A stretch of 64,000 nucleotides of DNA from the NCBI RefSeq assembly GCF_014200405.1, contig NZ_JACHBQ010000001.1, forward strand, positions 4,030,001 through 4,094,000, in the 5' to 3' direction. This stretch comes from Cryobacterium roopkundense (GTDB lineage Bacteria; Actinomycetota; Actinomycetes; Actinomycetales; Microbacteriaceae). Shown here piece after piece: positions 8,607-17,295 of this stretch. Every line of letters begins with the position of its first letter. The first letter of the stretch is position 1. A model generated the notes under the pieces. The model had not been told where the DNA came from, made no database searches, and saw only the letters and a program-made list of their open reading frames with translations. A program made the translations under genes and the position numbers.

Positions 8607-10274
8607 CTAGACCTTCGTGGTGAGGGCTGGCGCTTCTACTGCGGCTGCCTCTTCCTGAAGTCGGCGCAACGCGACCTTCATGATCTTTCCGGTTGCCGTG
8701 CGCGGTAGAGCCTCGACGAAGTCGACGTAGTCCGGAACCTTGAAGCTCGCGATCAGCACTCGGGTGTGCGTGAGCAGATCCACCTCGGTGACCATGGCGT
8801 CGGGTCGCAGCACAACGTAGGCCTTGGGGCGTTCGCCCCATTTCGCGTGCGGGATGCCGACGACGGCCACGTCGAGCACGGTCGGGTGGGACAGGATGGC
8901 GTTCTCCACCTCGATCGTAGAGATGTTCTCACCGCCCGAGATGATGATGTCCTTGGCACGGTCGCGCAGCTCGATGTAGCCGTCGGGGTGCATCACTCCG
9001 AGGTCGCCGGTGTGGAACCAGCCGCCGCGGAACGACTCCGCAGTTGCCGCCGGGTCTTTGTAGTACCCGGCCATCACGTTGTTGCCGCGCAGCACGATCT
9101 CGCCCATTGTCTGGGCGTCGGCGGGAACGTCGACCATGTTGGCGTCGACGATGCGGGCCGATTCGGCCTGTAGCATACCCACTCCCTGGCGGGAGATCTT
9201 TTGCGCCCGCTCATTCTTGGGCAGGTCGTCCCACTCGTGTTGGTATTCGCAGATCGTGTACGGCCCGTAGACCTCGGTGAGGCCGTACACGTGAACCACG
9301 TTGATGCCGAGGGCATCGAGCGCCTCGATGACGGTGGGCGAGGGCGGCGCTCCTGCCGTCGTGATGCTGAGCGGCCGTTCCACGACGTGCGCCTCCGGTG
9401 CGTTGGCGATGATGCCGCACACGGTGGGTGCGCCGCAGAGGTTGGTGACCCCGAGCGAATCGATCGCGCCCCAGACGGCCTCGGCGCGCACTGCGCGCAG
9501 GCACACGTGGGTGGCTCCGGCACCGGTCACGGCCCAGGGGGTGCACCAGCCGTTGCAGTGGAACATGGGCAGCGTCCACAGGTAGACCGAGTCGCTCGTG
9601 AACTGGTTGTGGAATATCTCGCCGAAGGAGTTGAGGTACGCGCCGCGGTGGGTGTACATGACACCCTTGGGTTGGCCGGTCGTGCCTGACGTGTAGTTGA
9701 TCGCGATCACCTCGCGCTCGTCTTCCACCTCCCAGCGCAGCGGGCGGTCGTCGTAGCTGCCGGGCACGATGCGGTCCGCCTCAGCGAGGAATGACTCGAG
9801 GTTCTGCTGGCCGAAGGAGAGTCCGCTCTCGGCAAGGCCGAATTCGGCGTCGCCGATCTCAACAACGTGCTTGAGCGCGGGGCTCGCGTCGTAGGCCGAC
9901 CCAACGGTGGCGACGAGTTCGGCATCGAGGAAGAGCAGGGTGGCCTCGGAGTGCGCAATCACGTAGTCGATCTCTGGCTTGGCCAGCCGCGAGTTCAGGG
10001 CGACGAGAACGCCACCCGCGAGCGGAACGGCGAAGTGCGCGATGAGCATTTCGGGAATGTTCGGAGCCAGGAAGATGACGCGATCACCCGGGTTGATGCG
10101 CGCCCGGATGGCACGCGCCATCCGCTGCGCAATGGCGGAATACTCCGCGTAGGTGTATGAGCGATTGCCGTAGACGATGGCCTTCTTGTTCGGGAAGACC
10201 TCCGCGGAACGCTGCAGGAAACGCATCGGGGTGAGCGGTGAATCGTTGGGGGAACCGAGCTGCGGGTCAATCAC
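8607..10274 (-). CDS. Acyl-CoA ligase (AMP-binding, FadD-like)
   Basis: A 555-residue adenylate-forming ligase that activates a carboxylic acid to its CoA thioester. The AMP-binding P-loop YTSGTTGQPKG is present, followed by GEIVLRGNNVMAGYY and FHTGDLG, and the C-terminal catalytic region ends with TATGKIMK. The GTG at 10274 is chosen because AAAGGAG lies 5 nt upstream; the frame stays open to 10343 without a site. Last gene of a three-gene beta-oxidation operon with the acyl-CoA dehydrogenase and the hydratase/dehydrogenase fusion. Medium/long-chain or branched acyl substrates are possible; the sequence does not decide. Confidence 0.88.
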   Translation of the reverse strand: MIDPQLGSPNDSPLTPMRFLQRSAEVFPNKKAIVYGNRSYTYAEYSAIAQRMARAIRARINPGDRVIFLAPNIPEMLIAHFAVPLAGGVLVALNSRLAKPEIDYVIAHSEATLLFLDAELVATVGSAYDASPALKHVVEIGDAEFGLAESGLSFGQQNLESFLAEADRIVPGSYDDRPLRWEVEDEREVIAINYTSGTTGQPKGVMYTHRGAYLNSFGEIFHNQFTSDSVYLWTLPMFHCNGWCTPWAVTGAGATHVCLRAVRAEAVWGAIDSLGVTNLCGAPTVCGIIANAPEAHVVERPLSITTAGAPPSPTVIEALDALGINVVHVYGLTEVYGPYTICEYQHEWDDLPKNERAQKISRQGVGMLQAESARIVDANMVDVPADAQTMGEIVLRGNNVMAGYYKDPAATAESFRGGWFHTGDLGVMHPDGYIELRDRAKDIIISGGENISTIEVENAILSHPTVLDVAVVGIPHAKWGERPKAYVVLRPDAMVTEVDLLTHTRVLIASFKVPDYVDFVEALPRTATGKIMKVALRRLQEEAAAVEAPALTTKV

Positions 10275-10339
10275 GAAGACTCCTTTGTCAGGGTGTACAG
10301 GTTGAATGAGGCGTGTCGAATGCGGGGCGGGAATGCCGC

Positions 10340-11572
10340 TCACTTGAAGGCGCTGACTCCGGTGAGGTCGCGCCCGATCAGGAGGGCCTGGACGCTTTCG
10401 GTGCCCTCATAGGTGTGGATGGCCTCGATGTCGGCCATGTGCCGGATTACGTGGTTCTCGAGCAGAATTCCGTTGCCACCGAGCATGTCGCGACCGAGCG
10501 CCGCGATTTCGCGTGCCGCGCGGGTGTTGTGGTACTTGGCGAGGGAGGCCTGGATCGGACGCAGTGTGCCGGCCGCGTCGAGGGTGGCGAGGTGCATGCA
10601 GTGCAGCTGCATGGACGTGAGCCGGGAGAGCATCACCGTGAGGCGCTCCTGCACGAGCTGGAAGCCCGCGAGCGGCTTGCCGAACTGGATGCGCTGGGTG
10701 GAATAGTTGAGGGCGGCCTCGAAGATGGCGGTGGCGTGCCCGAGGGCCGACCAGGCGACTCCGAGGCGGGTGGCGTAGAGCACCGTTGCCGTGTCCTTGA
10801 AGGTGTGGGTGCCGGGCAGTACGGCGTCGAGCGGGACACGCACATTATCGAGAACAATGCGCGCCTGGTGGATGGCGCGCAGCGAGCCCTTGCCGGTCAT
10901 CGTTTCGGCGAGGTAACCGGGCGTGGCTTGGTCGACGAGGAATCCGCGAACGTTGCCCTCGTCGTCACGCGCCCACACCACGGTGATGTCGCCGACGGAG
11001 CCGTTTCCGATCCACATCTTCTCGCCGTTGATGACCCACTCGTCACCGTCGCGGTGCGCCGTGGTTTCGAGCCCCACGGAGTCGGAACCGTGCTCGGGTT
11101 CGGTGAGGGCGAAGGCGCCGAGCTTCTCGGCGCGGGCGAGCGGAACCAGCCAGGCTGCCTTCTGCTCGTCGCTGCCGAAGAGCGCGATACTCCGCAGAGC
11201 CAGTCCGCCCTGCACAGCAACGACGGTGCCCATCGAGCCGTCGCCGCGGGAGATTTCCATGTTGACGAGACCGGCCGCGAGAGGTGACATGGGCGTGAGG
11301 CCCGGTCCCTCGCATCCGTCGGTGAGCAGGTCGAGCTCGCCGAGACGACGAGCGAGGTGGAGGGGGTATTCGCCCTTGTCCCAGGCCTCCGTGAGCTCGT
11401 CGAGGCTTTCGTTGGCGAAGCCGCGGGCCTGAGCCCAGAAGGCGCGGTCGACGGCGGGAATGCCGGCGAAGACCGCGTAGTAGTCGGTGTCGAGGGGGAT
11501 GGAGACGTCGTAGTCTGGCGCCTTCGTGATTGTGCGGGTGCGTTCGGCGTTCAGTACGGGTGTGGAAGTCAT
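10340..11572 (-). CDS. Acyl-CoA dehydrogenase (glutaryl-CoA dehydrogenase-like)
   Basis: A 410-residue flavoprotein that introduces the alpha-beta double bond into acyl-CoA. The FAD/substrate motif GAFALTEPEHGSD and the C-terminal YEGTESVQALLIGR are visible; the Glu in YEGTES is at the position of the catalytic base of glutaryl-CoA dehydrogenase, and overall the sequence reads closest to that branch. Within this operon a general acyl-CoA dehydrogenase role is equally likely, because no glutarate or lysine catabolic genes are nearby. It sits 37 nt downstream of the fadB-like gene and 65 nt before the ligase, so all three are probably cotranscribed. Confidence 0.85.
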   Translation of the reverse strand: MTSTPVLNAERTRTITKAPDYDVSIPLDTDYYAVFAGIPAVDRAFWAQARGFANESLDELTEAWDKGEYPLHLARRLGELDLLTDGCEGPGLTPMSPLAAGLVNMEISRGDGSMGTVVAVQGGLALRSIALFGSDEQKAAWLVPLARAEKLGAFALTEPEHGSDSVGLETTAHRDGDEWVINGEKMWIGNGSVGDITVVWARDDEGNVRGFLVDQATPGYLAETMTGKGSLRAIHQARIVLDNVRVPLDAVLPGTHTFKDTATVLYATRLGVAWSALGHATAIFEAALNYSTQRIQFGKPLAGFQLVQERLTVMLSRLTSMQLHCMHLATLDAAGTLRPIQASLAKYHNTRAAREIAALGRDMLGGNGILLENHVIRHMADIEAIHTYEGTESVQALLIGRDLTGVSAFK

Positions 11573-11609
11573 GGGCTACTCGCTTTCAGGTGAGGGGGAG
11601 AAGGGCGCG

Positions 11610-13712
11610 TCAGGCGGGCACAGGCACGCTGGCGACGCCGGGTTCGTGGAAGGTGACCCCGTTCGCCGCCTTGCTTGCGCCGGAACGGTCGAGCAGCGGA
11701 GTGAGGCCACCGGTGTGCTGGGGGTAGTTGGCGCCGAGGATCATGCAGGCGTCGATGTCGTCGGCGCTCTCAACGGTGCCCTCGGCGAGCATGCGCCAGG
11801 CTTCGTCGGCCAAACCGGCGAGCAGGAACGAACGGATGTCCTCCGGTGCTGTGGGAAGCGGTCGGGTCGAGGTGACTGCGACGTCCCCGACGATCGCCAT
11901 GGCCTCAGGACTGAGGTGGCCGTCGTCGCCGAGGTAGCCGCTGAGCTTCAACTCCACGATGCGGGCGAGGCTCGGACTCACCCGGAACCGTTCGGCCGCG
12001 TCGACGTTCATGGTCTCGAGAATGTGCAGCTGCACAGCCGGGCCGATGTAACCCAGCAGGGTGAGGGCCGTCATCGGCAGGCCGTCATTCACGAGGGCGG
12101 TGTCGACGGTGCGGGCATCCGTTCCGGCGTCGATGAGCTCGAGGGTGTCGCTGAACAGGCGGGTGAGCAAGCGGTTGACGACGAAGCCGGGGGAGTCCTT
12201 CACGAGAACCGCGGTCTTGCCGAGGGCGCCGGCCAGGGCAAACGCCGCGGCGACGGCCTCAGGGCTCGTGTGAACGGACCGCACGATTTCCACCAGGGGG
12301 AGCACGGCGACCGGGTTGAAGAAGTGAAAACCGATCAGGCGTTCCGGGTGTCGCAGGTGAGCGCCCTGGTCTTCGATGGACAGCGATGACGTGTTGGTCA
12401 GCAACACCGCCGTGTCGCTGACGACGTCTTCAACGGATGCCCATACCTGACGCTTCACCGTGAGGTCCTCGAACACGGCCTCGATCACCACGTCGCAGCT
12501 CGCGTGGGCGGTCGCCTCGGTTCCGGCGGTGACGAGAGCTTCGATGCGCCCGCGTTCCGGAGCGCTCATGCCGCGCTTGACGGACCGGTCGAGCTGCCCG
12601 GCGACGCGTTCGAGGGCGAGGTCGACTCGCTCGGGGCTGAGATCGATCAGGTGGGTGGGTGCGTTGAGGCGTTCGGCGAACAGAAAGGCGAGTTGGGTGG
12701 CCATCAGGCCGCCTCCCACGACGCCGACCTGGGACACTGCGGTGTTGGTTCCGGATTTTTTGGCCGGTCGGCTGCGCTTGCGGGCGGCCTGAACGGCGAA
12801 GAAGGCGTAGATACTGGCCCGGCACTCGTCGCTGTGCAGCAACTCGCCGAAGGCGGTGATCGTGTCGGCCTCGAGCGCGTCACCCGACCGCGCGTGCCGG
12901 GCAGCGGTTCGATCCGCGTCGAGGACTGCGGTGGGGAGAGCGGCCCACGCTGAGAGCAGTGTGAGGGCCCCGTCAACGGACGGGAGGGCCCCGGGGATGC
13001 GCTTGGCGACGCCGCTGCGCACAGTCTCTGGATTCCAGTCGGCGGTGTGCGCCTCCGTGGTGGGGGTGACTCCCGTCAGCCGGGCCGCAGCCCAGGTGAG
13101 TGAGGCTTCGAGGAAGTTTTCGCTGGGCAGCACGACATCAGCGAGGCCGATCCGGTGCGCCTCGAGTGCTGAGAAGTGACGACCGCTGAGGGAACGCGTG
13201 ATGGCCACGTCGGCGGCCACGCCGACTCCCACGAGCTCGCAGAGGGAGGTGATCCCGCCCCAGCCGGGCAGGAGTCCGAGGCGAACCTCCGGGAGCCCGA
13301 TGTTGCGTGCTGTCGCGGCCACCGTGCGGTAGTCCGCCCGCAGGGCGAGTTCGAGGGCGCCGCCAACTGCTGCGCCGTTGAGGAAGGCAAAGGTGGGCAC
13401 GGCGAGGCTGGTGATGGCATTGAACGCCGAATAGCCGGCGCGCGCGATGCTCTCGCCGTCGGCTGCCGAGGCGGCAGATTGGAATCCGGTGAGGTCGGCG
13501 CCAGCACCGAACGCAGAACCGGTACCGATGAAGGCGACGGCGTCGACCTGGCTCACGTCGATCTTGCGAACGGCGGAGCCTAGGGCACGGAGGGCGTCCG
13601 AGGTCCAGGTGACGAGGGTGCCCGGTGCCGGGACGAACGTGACAACGGCAATCTTGTGGCCGGCGCTGACGTGCTGGCTGACCTTGACTCGAGTGTTCGT
13701 TTCACTAACCAC
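11610..13712 (-). CDS. Fused enoyl-CoA hydratase / 3-hydroxyacyl-CoA dehydrogenase
   Basis: A 700-residue bifunctional beta-oxidation enzyme. Residues about 15-200 form a crotonase domain (GSAFGAGADLTGF oxyanion region, then LPEVRLGLLPGWGG). From about residue 320 an NAD-binding 3-hydroxyacyl-CoA dehydrogenase begins with VGVVGGGLMATQLA, followed by IGFHFFNPVAVLPLVEI with the catalytic His and KDSPGFVVNR. The domain order matches FadB/FadJ-type alpha subunits. The GTG start at 13712 has GAAGGAG 6 nt upstream. First gene of the operon; a promoter with an embedded palindrome lies at 13749-13777. No thiolase partner is in the window. Confidence 0.9.
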   Translation of the reverse strand: MVSETNTRVKVSQHVSAGHKIAVVTFVPAPGTLVTWTSDALRALGSAVRKIDVSQVDAVAFIGTGSAFGAGADLTGFQSAASAADGESIARAGYSAFNAITSLAVPTFAFLNGAAVGGALELALRADYRTVAATARNIGLPEVRLGLLPGWGGITSLCELVGVGVAADVAITRSLSGRHFSALEAHRIGLADVVLPSENFLEASLTWAAARLTGVTPTTEAHTADWNPETVRSGVAKRIPGALPSVDGALTLLSAWAALPTAVLDADRTAARHARSGDALEADTITAFGELLHSDECRASIYAFFAVQAARKRSRPAKKSGTNTAVSQVGVVGGGLMATQLAFLFAERLNAPTHLIDLSPERVDLALERVAGQLDRSVKRGMSAPERGRIEALVTAGTEATAHASCDVVIEAVFEDLTVKRQVWASVEDVVSDTAVLLTNTSSLSIEDQGAHLRHPERLIGFHFFNPVAVLPLVEIVRSVHTSPEAVAAAFALAGALGKTAVLVKDSPGFVVNRLLTRLFSDTLELIDAGTDARTVDTALVNDGLPMTALTLLGYIGPAVQLHILETMNVDAAERFRVSPSLARIVELKLSGYLGDDGHLSPEAMAIVGDVAVTSTRPLPTAPEDIRSFLLAGLADEAWRMLAEGTVESADDIDACMILGANYPQHTGGLTPLLDRSGASKAANGVTFHEPGVASVPVPA

Positions 13713-13748
13713 GGTGCTCCTTCGCGCCGAACCGACAGATACAAGTAC

Positions 13749-13777
13749 TGTCTAACTGAGACTGAGTCTCATGTCAA
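13749..13777 (-). promoter_or_regulatory. Promoter of the beta-oxidation operon with embedded TetR-type operator
   Basis: On the minus strand TTGACA (13772-13777) and TAGACA (13749-13754) are 17 nt apart, a good sigma-70 promoter. The spacer holds the palindrome TGAGAC-TGA-GTCTCA (13757-13771). An outer pair ACTGAG (13755-13760) and CTCAGT (13784-13789) repeats the same half-site. A repressor bound here would block RNA polymerase directly. The adjacent TetR gene at 13824-14528 is the obvious candidate; binding is inferred. Confidence 0.65.
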
Positions 13778-13823
13778 GTGATACTCAGTCCCAATCGGGG
13801 TGTCATACGAGGGCGCGGGTGGC

Positions 13824-14528
13824 TCAGTGTTCGAGAGCGCGCAGCTGTTTTTCGATGGCCAGTGCCATTTCGTGCGGGGAGGCGGAGGCGGGAAAGACTG
13901 CCACGACGAGGTCGGAGCGCGATGCCCCCCGTCCGGCGCGGGGCTCGGAGTCGGGGGAGAACAGCCTGCGAACCGACAGGAGTTCCTCGGCGAGCTCGTC
14001 GGGCCCCACCGGGTCGTCGGACCGGATGAGGCGGCGCAGCTCAAAGTTGTGGGTGGCCGTGACGGCGCTCGCGAAGCGTATGGCGGTGAGCGGTGGGACG
14101 GCAGGCAGCATCTGCCTGAGGTACGCGGCAAACGTCTTCTCGTAGCGGGACACCATGATGGTCTCGCGGTCGCGGAGCACCTGCGATTCGCGCACGACGA
14201 GGTCCCGCAGCCGCACGATTTCCAGTCGTTCACGGAACCGCTCGAAGACGAGGGCGGCCGCGTCGCAGACGGCAATCCAGGGATCGGAGTGCTGCGTGGC
14301 GAAGTAGGAGGAAATCTGCTCGAGCAACTCGTCATGGTCTGCGAAGATCACGTCGTCTTTGGAGCCGAATTGCCGGAAGAAGGTGCTGCGGGACACTCCT
14401 GCGGCCTCGGCGATCTGGGTCGCCGAGGTGGCCTCATAGCCGTGGTCGTGGAAGAGGCGCACGGCGATGTCGGCGACGTCGACGCGGCTGAGGGGGGTGG
14501 GGGCAGTGGCAGGTGAGGCGTCAGGCAT
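13824..14528 (-). CDS. TetR-family transcriptional regulator
   Basis: A 234-residue TetR repressor. The N-terminal HTH reads VADIAVRLFHDHGYEATSAT then AGVSRSTFFRQFGSKDDVIF, the typical helix-turn-helix. The C-terminal ligand domain is helical. It lies immediately upstream of the beta-oxidation operon on the same strand, and the promoter of that operon carries a palindrome, so it is likely the acyl-CoA-responsive repressor of the operon (FadR/PsrA-like in role, not by proven homology). Upstream of its own start, GTGAAA (14535-14540) and TTTCAC (14563-14568) form a possible autoregulatory repeat. Confidence 0.88.
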   Translation of the reverse strand: MPDASPATAPTPLSRVDVADIAVRLFHDHGYEATSATQIAEAAGVSRSTFFRQFGSKDDVIFADHDELLEQISSYFATQHSDPWIAVCDAAALVFERFRERLEIVRLRDLVVRESQVLRDRETIMVSRYEKTFAAYLRQMLPAVPPLTAIRFASAVTATHNFELRRLIRSDDPVGPDELAEELLSVRRLFSPDSEPRAGRGASRSDLVVAVFPASASPHEMALAIEKQLRALEH

Positions 14529-14694
14529 GGTGAGGTGAAATTATCACGAATCTGACACCGAGTTTCACGGCACGCTGGCGGGCGGCCCGGCGGGCAGTGT
14601 TGGGCGGGGTGCCCGCGGCGGCGTGGGGGCGTCGCCTCGATCGAGTCTGGTTGCTCACTAGAGCTACCGCGCCCGGCCGGGTAACGTGCTCCGT

Positions 14695-15132
14695 ATGGCC
14701 ATCAAACTTGAAAACGTCGGCATCGCCGTACGCGACCTCGAAGCGGCGATCTCCTTTTTCACGGACCTCGGTCTCATCGTCGTCGGCAGAGACACAGTCA
14801 GCGGCGAGTGGACCGATACTGCCGTCGGCCTTGACGGCAACCATTCCAAGATTGCGATGCTCCACACACCGGACGGTCACGGTCGCCTTGAGCTCTTCGA
14901 GTACATCCACCCCGAGGCGATCGAGTCGAATGCCACTCGCCCCAACGAGATCGGCATGCACCGCGTCGCCTTCTCCGTCGACGACCTCGACGCTGCCCTT
15001 GAGATCGCCGCACGCCACGGCTGCCTCCCGCTCCGAGGCGTGGCAACGTACGAGGACATCTACAAGCTCACGTATATCCGCGGTCCCAGCGGCATCATCG
15101 TGATGCTCGCCGAGGAATTGAAGAAGGCCTGA
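14695..15132 (+). CDS. VOC-family (glyoxalase/bleomycin-resistance fold) protein
   Basis: A 145-residue protein with two beta-alpha-beta-beta-beta units of the vicinal oxygen chelate fold: IKLENVGIAVRDLEAAISFF at the start, and IGMHRVAFSVDDLDAALE in the second half, ending with YIRGPSGIIVMLAEEL. Possible metal ligands are the early region, the central Glu (ELFEY) and the terminal Glu. A lyase, dioxygenase or resistance role cannot be decided. ATG at 14695 has no clear ribosome site; an ATG 9 nt upstream is also possible. Convergent with the NlpA lipoprotein gene. Confidence 0.75.
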   Translation: MAIKLENVGIAVRDLEAAISFFTDLGLIVVGRDTVSGEWTDTAVGLDGNHSKIAMLHTPDGHGRLELFEYIHPEAIESNATRPNEIGMHRVAFSVDDLDAALEIAARHGCLPLRGVATYEDIYKLTYIRGPSGIIVMLAEELKKA

Positions 15133-15165
15133 CGGTCGGATCGGCCGAGTGCACGGCCCGGGGTA

Positions 15166-16059
15166 TTAGGCGCTGAGCCACTTTTCGAGCTCTGCCGTGG
15201 GGTCTTCTTCCCAGGGGAGGGGGAGGATGCCGCCGATGTAGCCTTCGTACCAGGCCCTGACCTCGGGTGACTGGTAGGCGGCCTGCAATGCGAGGGCCTT
15301 CTCGGTTCCCGCGAAGTCGGGCCGACCGGCCACGACGCAGCGGAACGGGATCTGATCGGCGTCTTCCTCGAAGGCGAGTTGGTTCTTCGCGGTGAGGTTG
15401 GACTCGGCGGCCAGGCGAACGAAGAGGAACGCGGCATCCACATCGGGCAGGGTTTGTTTGAGCGACTGCTGGTCAACCTCGACGAACTCGAACTCGAGCG
15501 GATTCGACGTGATGTTCCTCTGTGAGGTGTGGATCACGTCCACACCCTTCGTGAGGGTGATCAGCCCGGCATCGCGCAGCAGGAACAGGGCGCGGCCGTT
15601 GTTCGCCGGGTCGACCGGCAGGGCGATCTTCGCGCCCTTCGGCAGATCGTCGAGCGACGTGTACTTCAGGGAGTAGATGCCGCCCGGGGAGCCGTACTCG
15701 TAGAACAGGCCCACGAGGTCGAGGTTCTTGTCGGTGTTGAACTGCTGCAGGTAGGCGCCGTGCTGAAAGAAATTGGCGTCGTACTCCTGTTGGGCAACCG
15801 CAAGGTTCGGTTGGATGATGTCGGTGACGTACTTCACCGTGACCGCCCAGCCGTCCTTCTCCAGCAGAGCCTGGGCGATCTTCGTCGGCTCCTGGTACGG
15901 TGCCGATTCGGTGACAATGAGCTTGATCGTCTTGTCGGACGCGCCACCCTTGCCAGCGGATGCCGCGGCGCCGCCGGCCAGGCCGCATCCGCTCAGCACC
16001 GAAACGCCGGCACAGGCCACCCCGGCGAGGGCGTAGGTCAAGAAACTTCTGCGTTGCAT
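15166..16059 (-). CDS. MetQ/NlpA-family substrate-binding lipoprotein
   Basis: A 297-residue extracytoplasmic binding protein of the NlpA family. The N-terminus has RRSFL at residues 3-7, a Tat-like motif, and a lipobox LSGC with the lipidated Cys at 25. The core shows YQEPTKIAQALLEKDGW, NFFQHGAYLQQFN and LPVDPANNGRALFLLRDAGLI, typical of methionine/sulfur-compound binders. It is the last gene of a five-gene minus-strand operon with permease and ATPase at the other end and two monooxygenase-type genes between. The context suggests an organosulfur ligand other than plain methionine. Confidence 0.88.
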   Translation of the reverse strand: MQRRSFLTYALAGVACAGVSVLSGCGLAGGAAASAGKGGASDKTIKLIVTESAPYQEPTKIAQALLEKDGWAVTVKYVTDIIQPNLAVAQQEYDANFFQHGAYLQQFNTDKNLDLVGLFYEYGSPGGIYSLKYTSLDDLPKGAKIALPVDPANNGRALFLLRDAGLITLTKGVDVIHTSQRNITSNPLEFEFVEVDQQSLKQTLPDVDAAFLFVRLAAESNLTAKNQLAFEEDADQIPFRCVVAGRPDFAGTEKALALQAAYQSPEVRAWYEGYIGGILPLPWEEDPTAELEKWLSA

Positions 16060-16080
16060 GCTTCTCCAGGAATGTAGGCG

Positions 16081-17295
16081 TTAGCGGTAGGCGGAGGGAA
16101 CTGGCGCGGTGTCGTTGAGGTAGTACCGGCCGAGTTCGTTGAGTTTCCACGCCACGGGGTCGTGCAGCGTGTGGGTGCGCACGTCGCGCCAGTAGCGGTC
16201 GAAGCCGTACTTGGTGCCGGCGGCGCGCGCGCCGATCACGTCGTAGATGCCGGCAGTGACGTCGAGGGCCACGTGGTGCGCGGTGACCTTGGCGGCCACG
16301 ATCTGCTCGGCGACGCCGGATCGTTCGGACGCGTCGAGGAGCGGCCCCTGGTTCCATGCCCACTGCAGTGCAGTGGTTGCCTGGTCGACGACAGCGGAGA
16401 GCGCCTGCAACCGGGAGACGAAGCTGCCGTAATGGTTGAGGATGAACGGATCTTCCGCGGCGGACTCAACATCGGCGTGAAACCACGGCCGGGCCTGTTC
16501 GCGCGTGTAGTCCCGTGCTGCGATCACGGCGCCCTCGGCCGCCGCGAGGTAGCAGTGACTGAACAGCAATTGGAAGCCGGGGGTGGTCAGCACCTGGTGC
16601 GGTTCGCGTTCGGCATCGCTCGCGCCGAGGTTCACGATCACTGCGGAGTCGGGAACGAACACGTCGTTGAACTCGATCGTGTTGGTGGCGGTGAGCCGGG
16701 AACCCAGAACATCCCAGTCGTCGTGACGCACGACGCCCTCCCAGCCGGTGTTGATCAGCACGGCGAGGCGGGAACCGTCGGGCAGGATGGCGCGGCCGTA
16801 AATCTGGTCGGCGACCCGGCTGCCGGTGGCGAAAGGCTTCTTACCGTTCAGAACGTAGCCACCCTCGACCCGGCGGGCCTGTGCCTGCGGTCCCTGGGGC
16901 GTTCCGGTGGAGGAGAAGAGCCAGCGCTTGGCGATGGTCTCGTCGGCGAGCAGCTGCGCGCGATCGTCGGGCAGGTCGATGTACGAAAATGCCTGAAAGA
17001 TGTAGTGGTAGCCGAGCAACTGGCCGATGGAGTTGTCGACGCGGGCGATGCGCTGCACGATCTCGAAGGCCGTGCGCCAGTCGAGGCCGGCGCCGCCGAA
17101 CCGGGCGGGAACGGTGAGCGGCAGCAGCCCCGCCTCGCGCAGCACCTCGAGTTCGGCGAATGGCGGCGCGTTCGTCGCGTCTCGTTCGCGCGCGTCTACG
17201 CCGAGGATCTCGGCCGCGGCATCCGCTCGCGCGTACCAAATTGATTGCTGTTCGGTGTTGTCGACGCCGAAACGGCGCAGGATGCTCGCGGTCAT
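16081..17295 (-). CDS. DszC/SfnB-type flavin-dependent monooxygenase (acyl-CoA dehydrogenase fold)
   Basis: A 404-residue protein with the acyl-CoA dehydrogenase fold, of the subgroup that includes DszC and SfnB, which use reduced flavin and O2 to oxidise sulfur compounds instead of acyl-CoA. It reads PARFGGAGLDWRTAFEIVQRIA in the N-terminal domain, then LNGKKPFATGSRVAD and WDVLGSRLTATNT in the beta domain. The C-terminal YEGT-type catalytic Glu of true dehydrogenases is not seen. Its start overlaps the end of the LLM gene by 4 bp, so the two are translationally coupled. A flavin reductase is needed but none is nearby. Confidence 0.82.
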   Translation of the reverse strand: MTASILRRFGVDNTEQQSIWYARADAAAEILGVDARERDATNAPPFAELEVLREAGLLPLTVPARFGGAGLDWRTAFEIVQRIARVDNSIGQLLGYHYIFQAFSYIDLPDDRAQLLADETIAKRWLFSSTGTPQGPQAQARRVEGGYVLNGKKPFATGSRVADQIYGRAILPDGSRLAVLINTGWEGVVRHDDWDVLGSRLTATNTIEFNDVFVPDSAVIVNLGASDAEREPHQVLTTPGFQLLFSHCYLAAAEGAVIAARDYTREQARPWFHADVESAAEDPFILNHYGSFVSRLQALSAVVDQATTALQWAWNQGPLLDASERSGVAEQIVAAKVTAHHVALDVTAGIYDVIGARAAGTKYGFDRYWRDVRTHTLHDPVAWKLNELGRYYLNDTAPVPSAYR

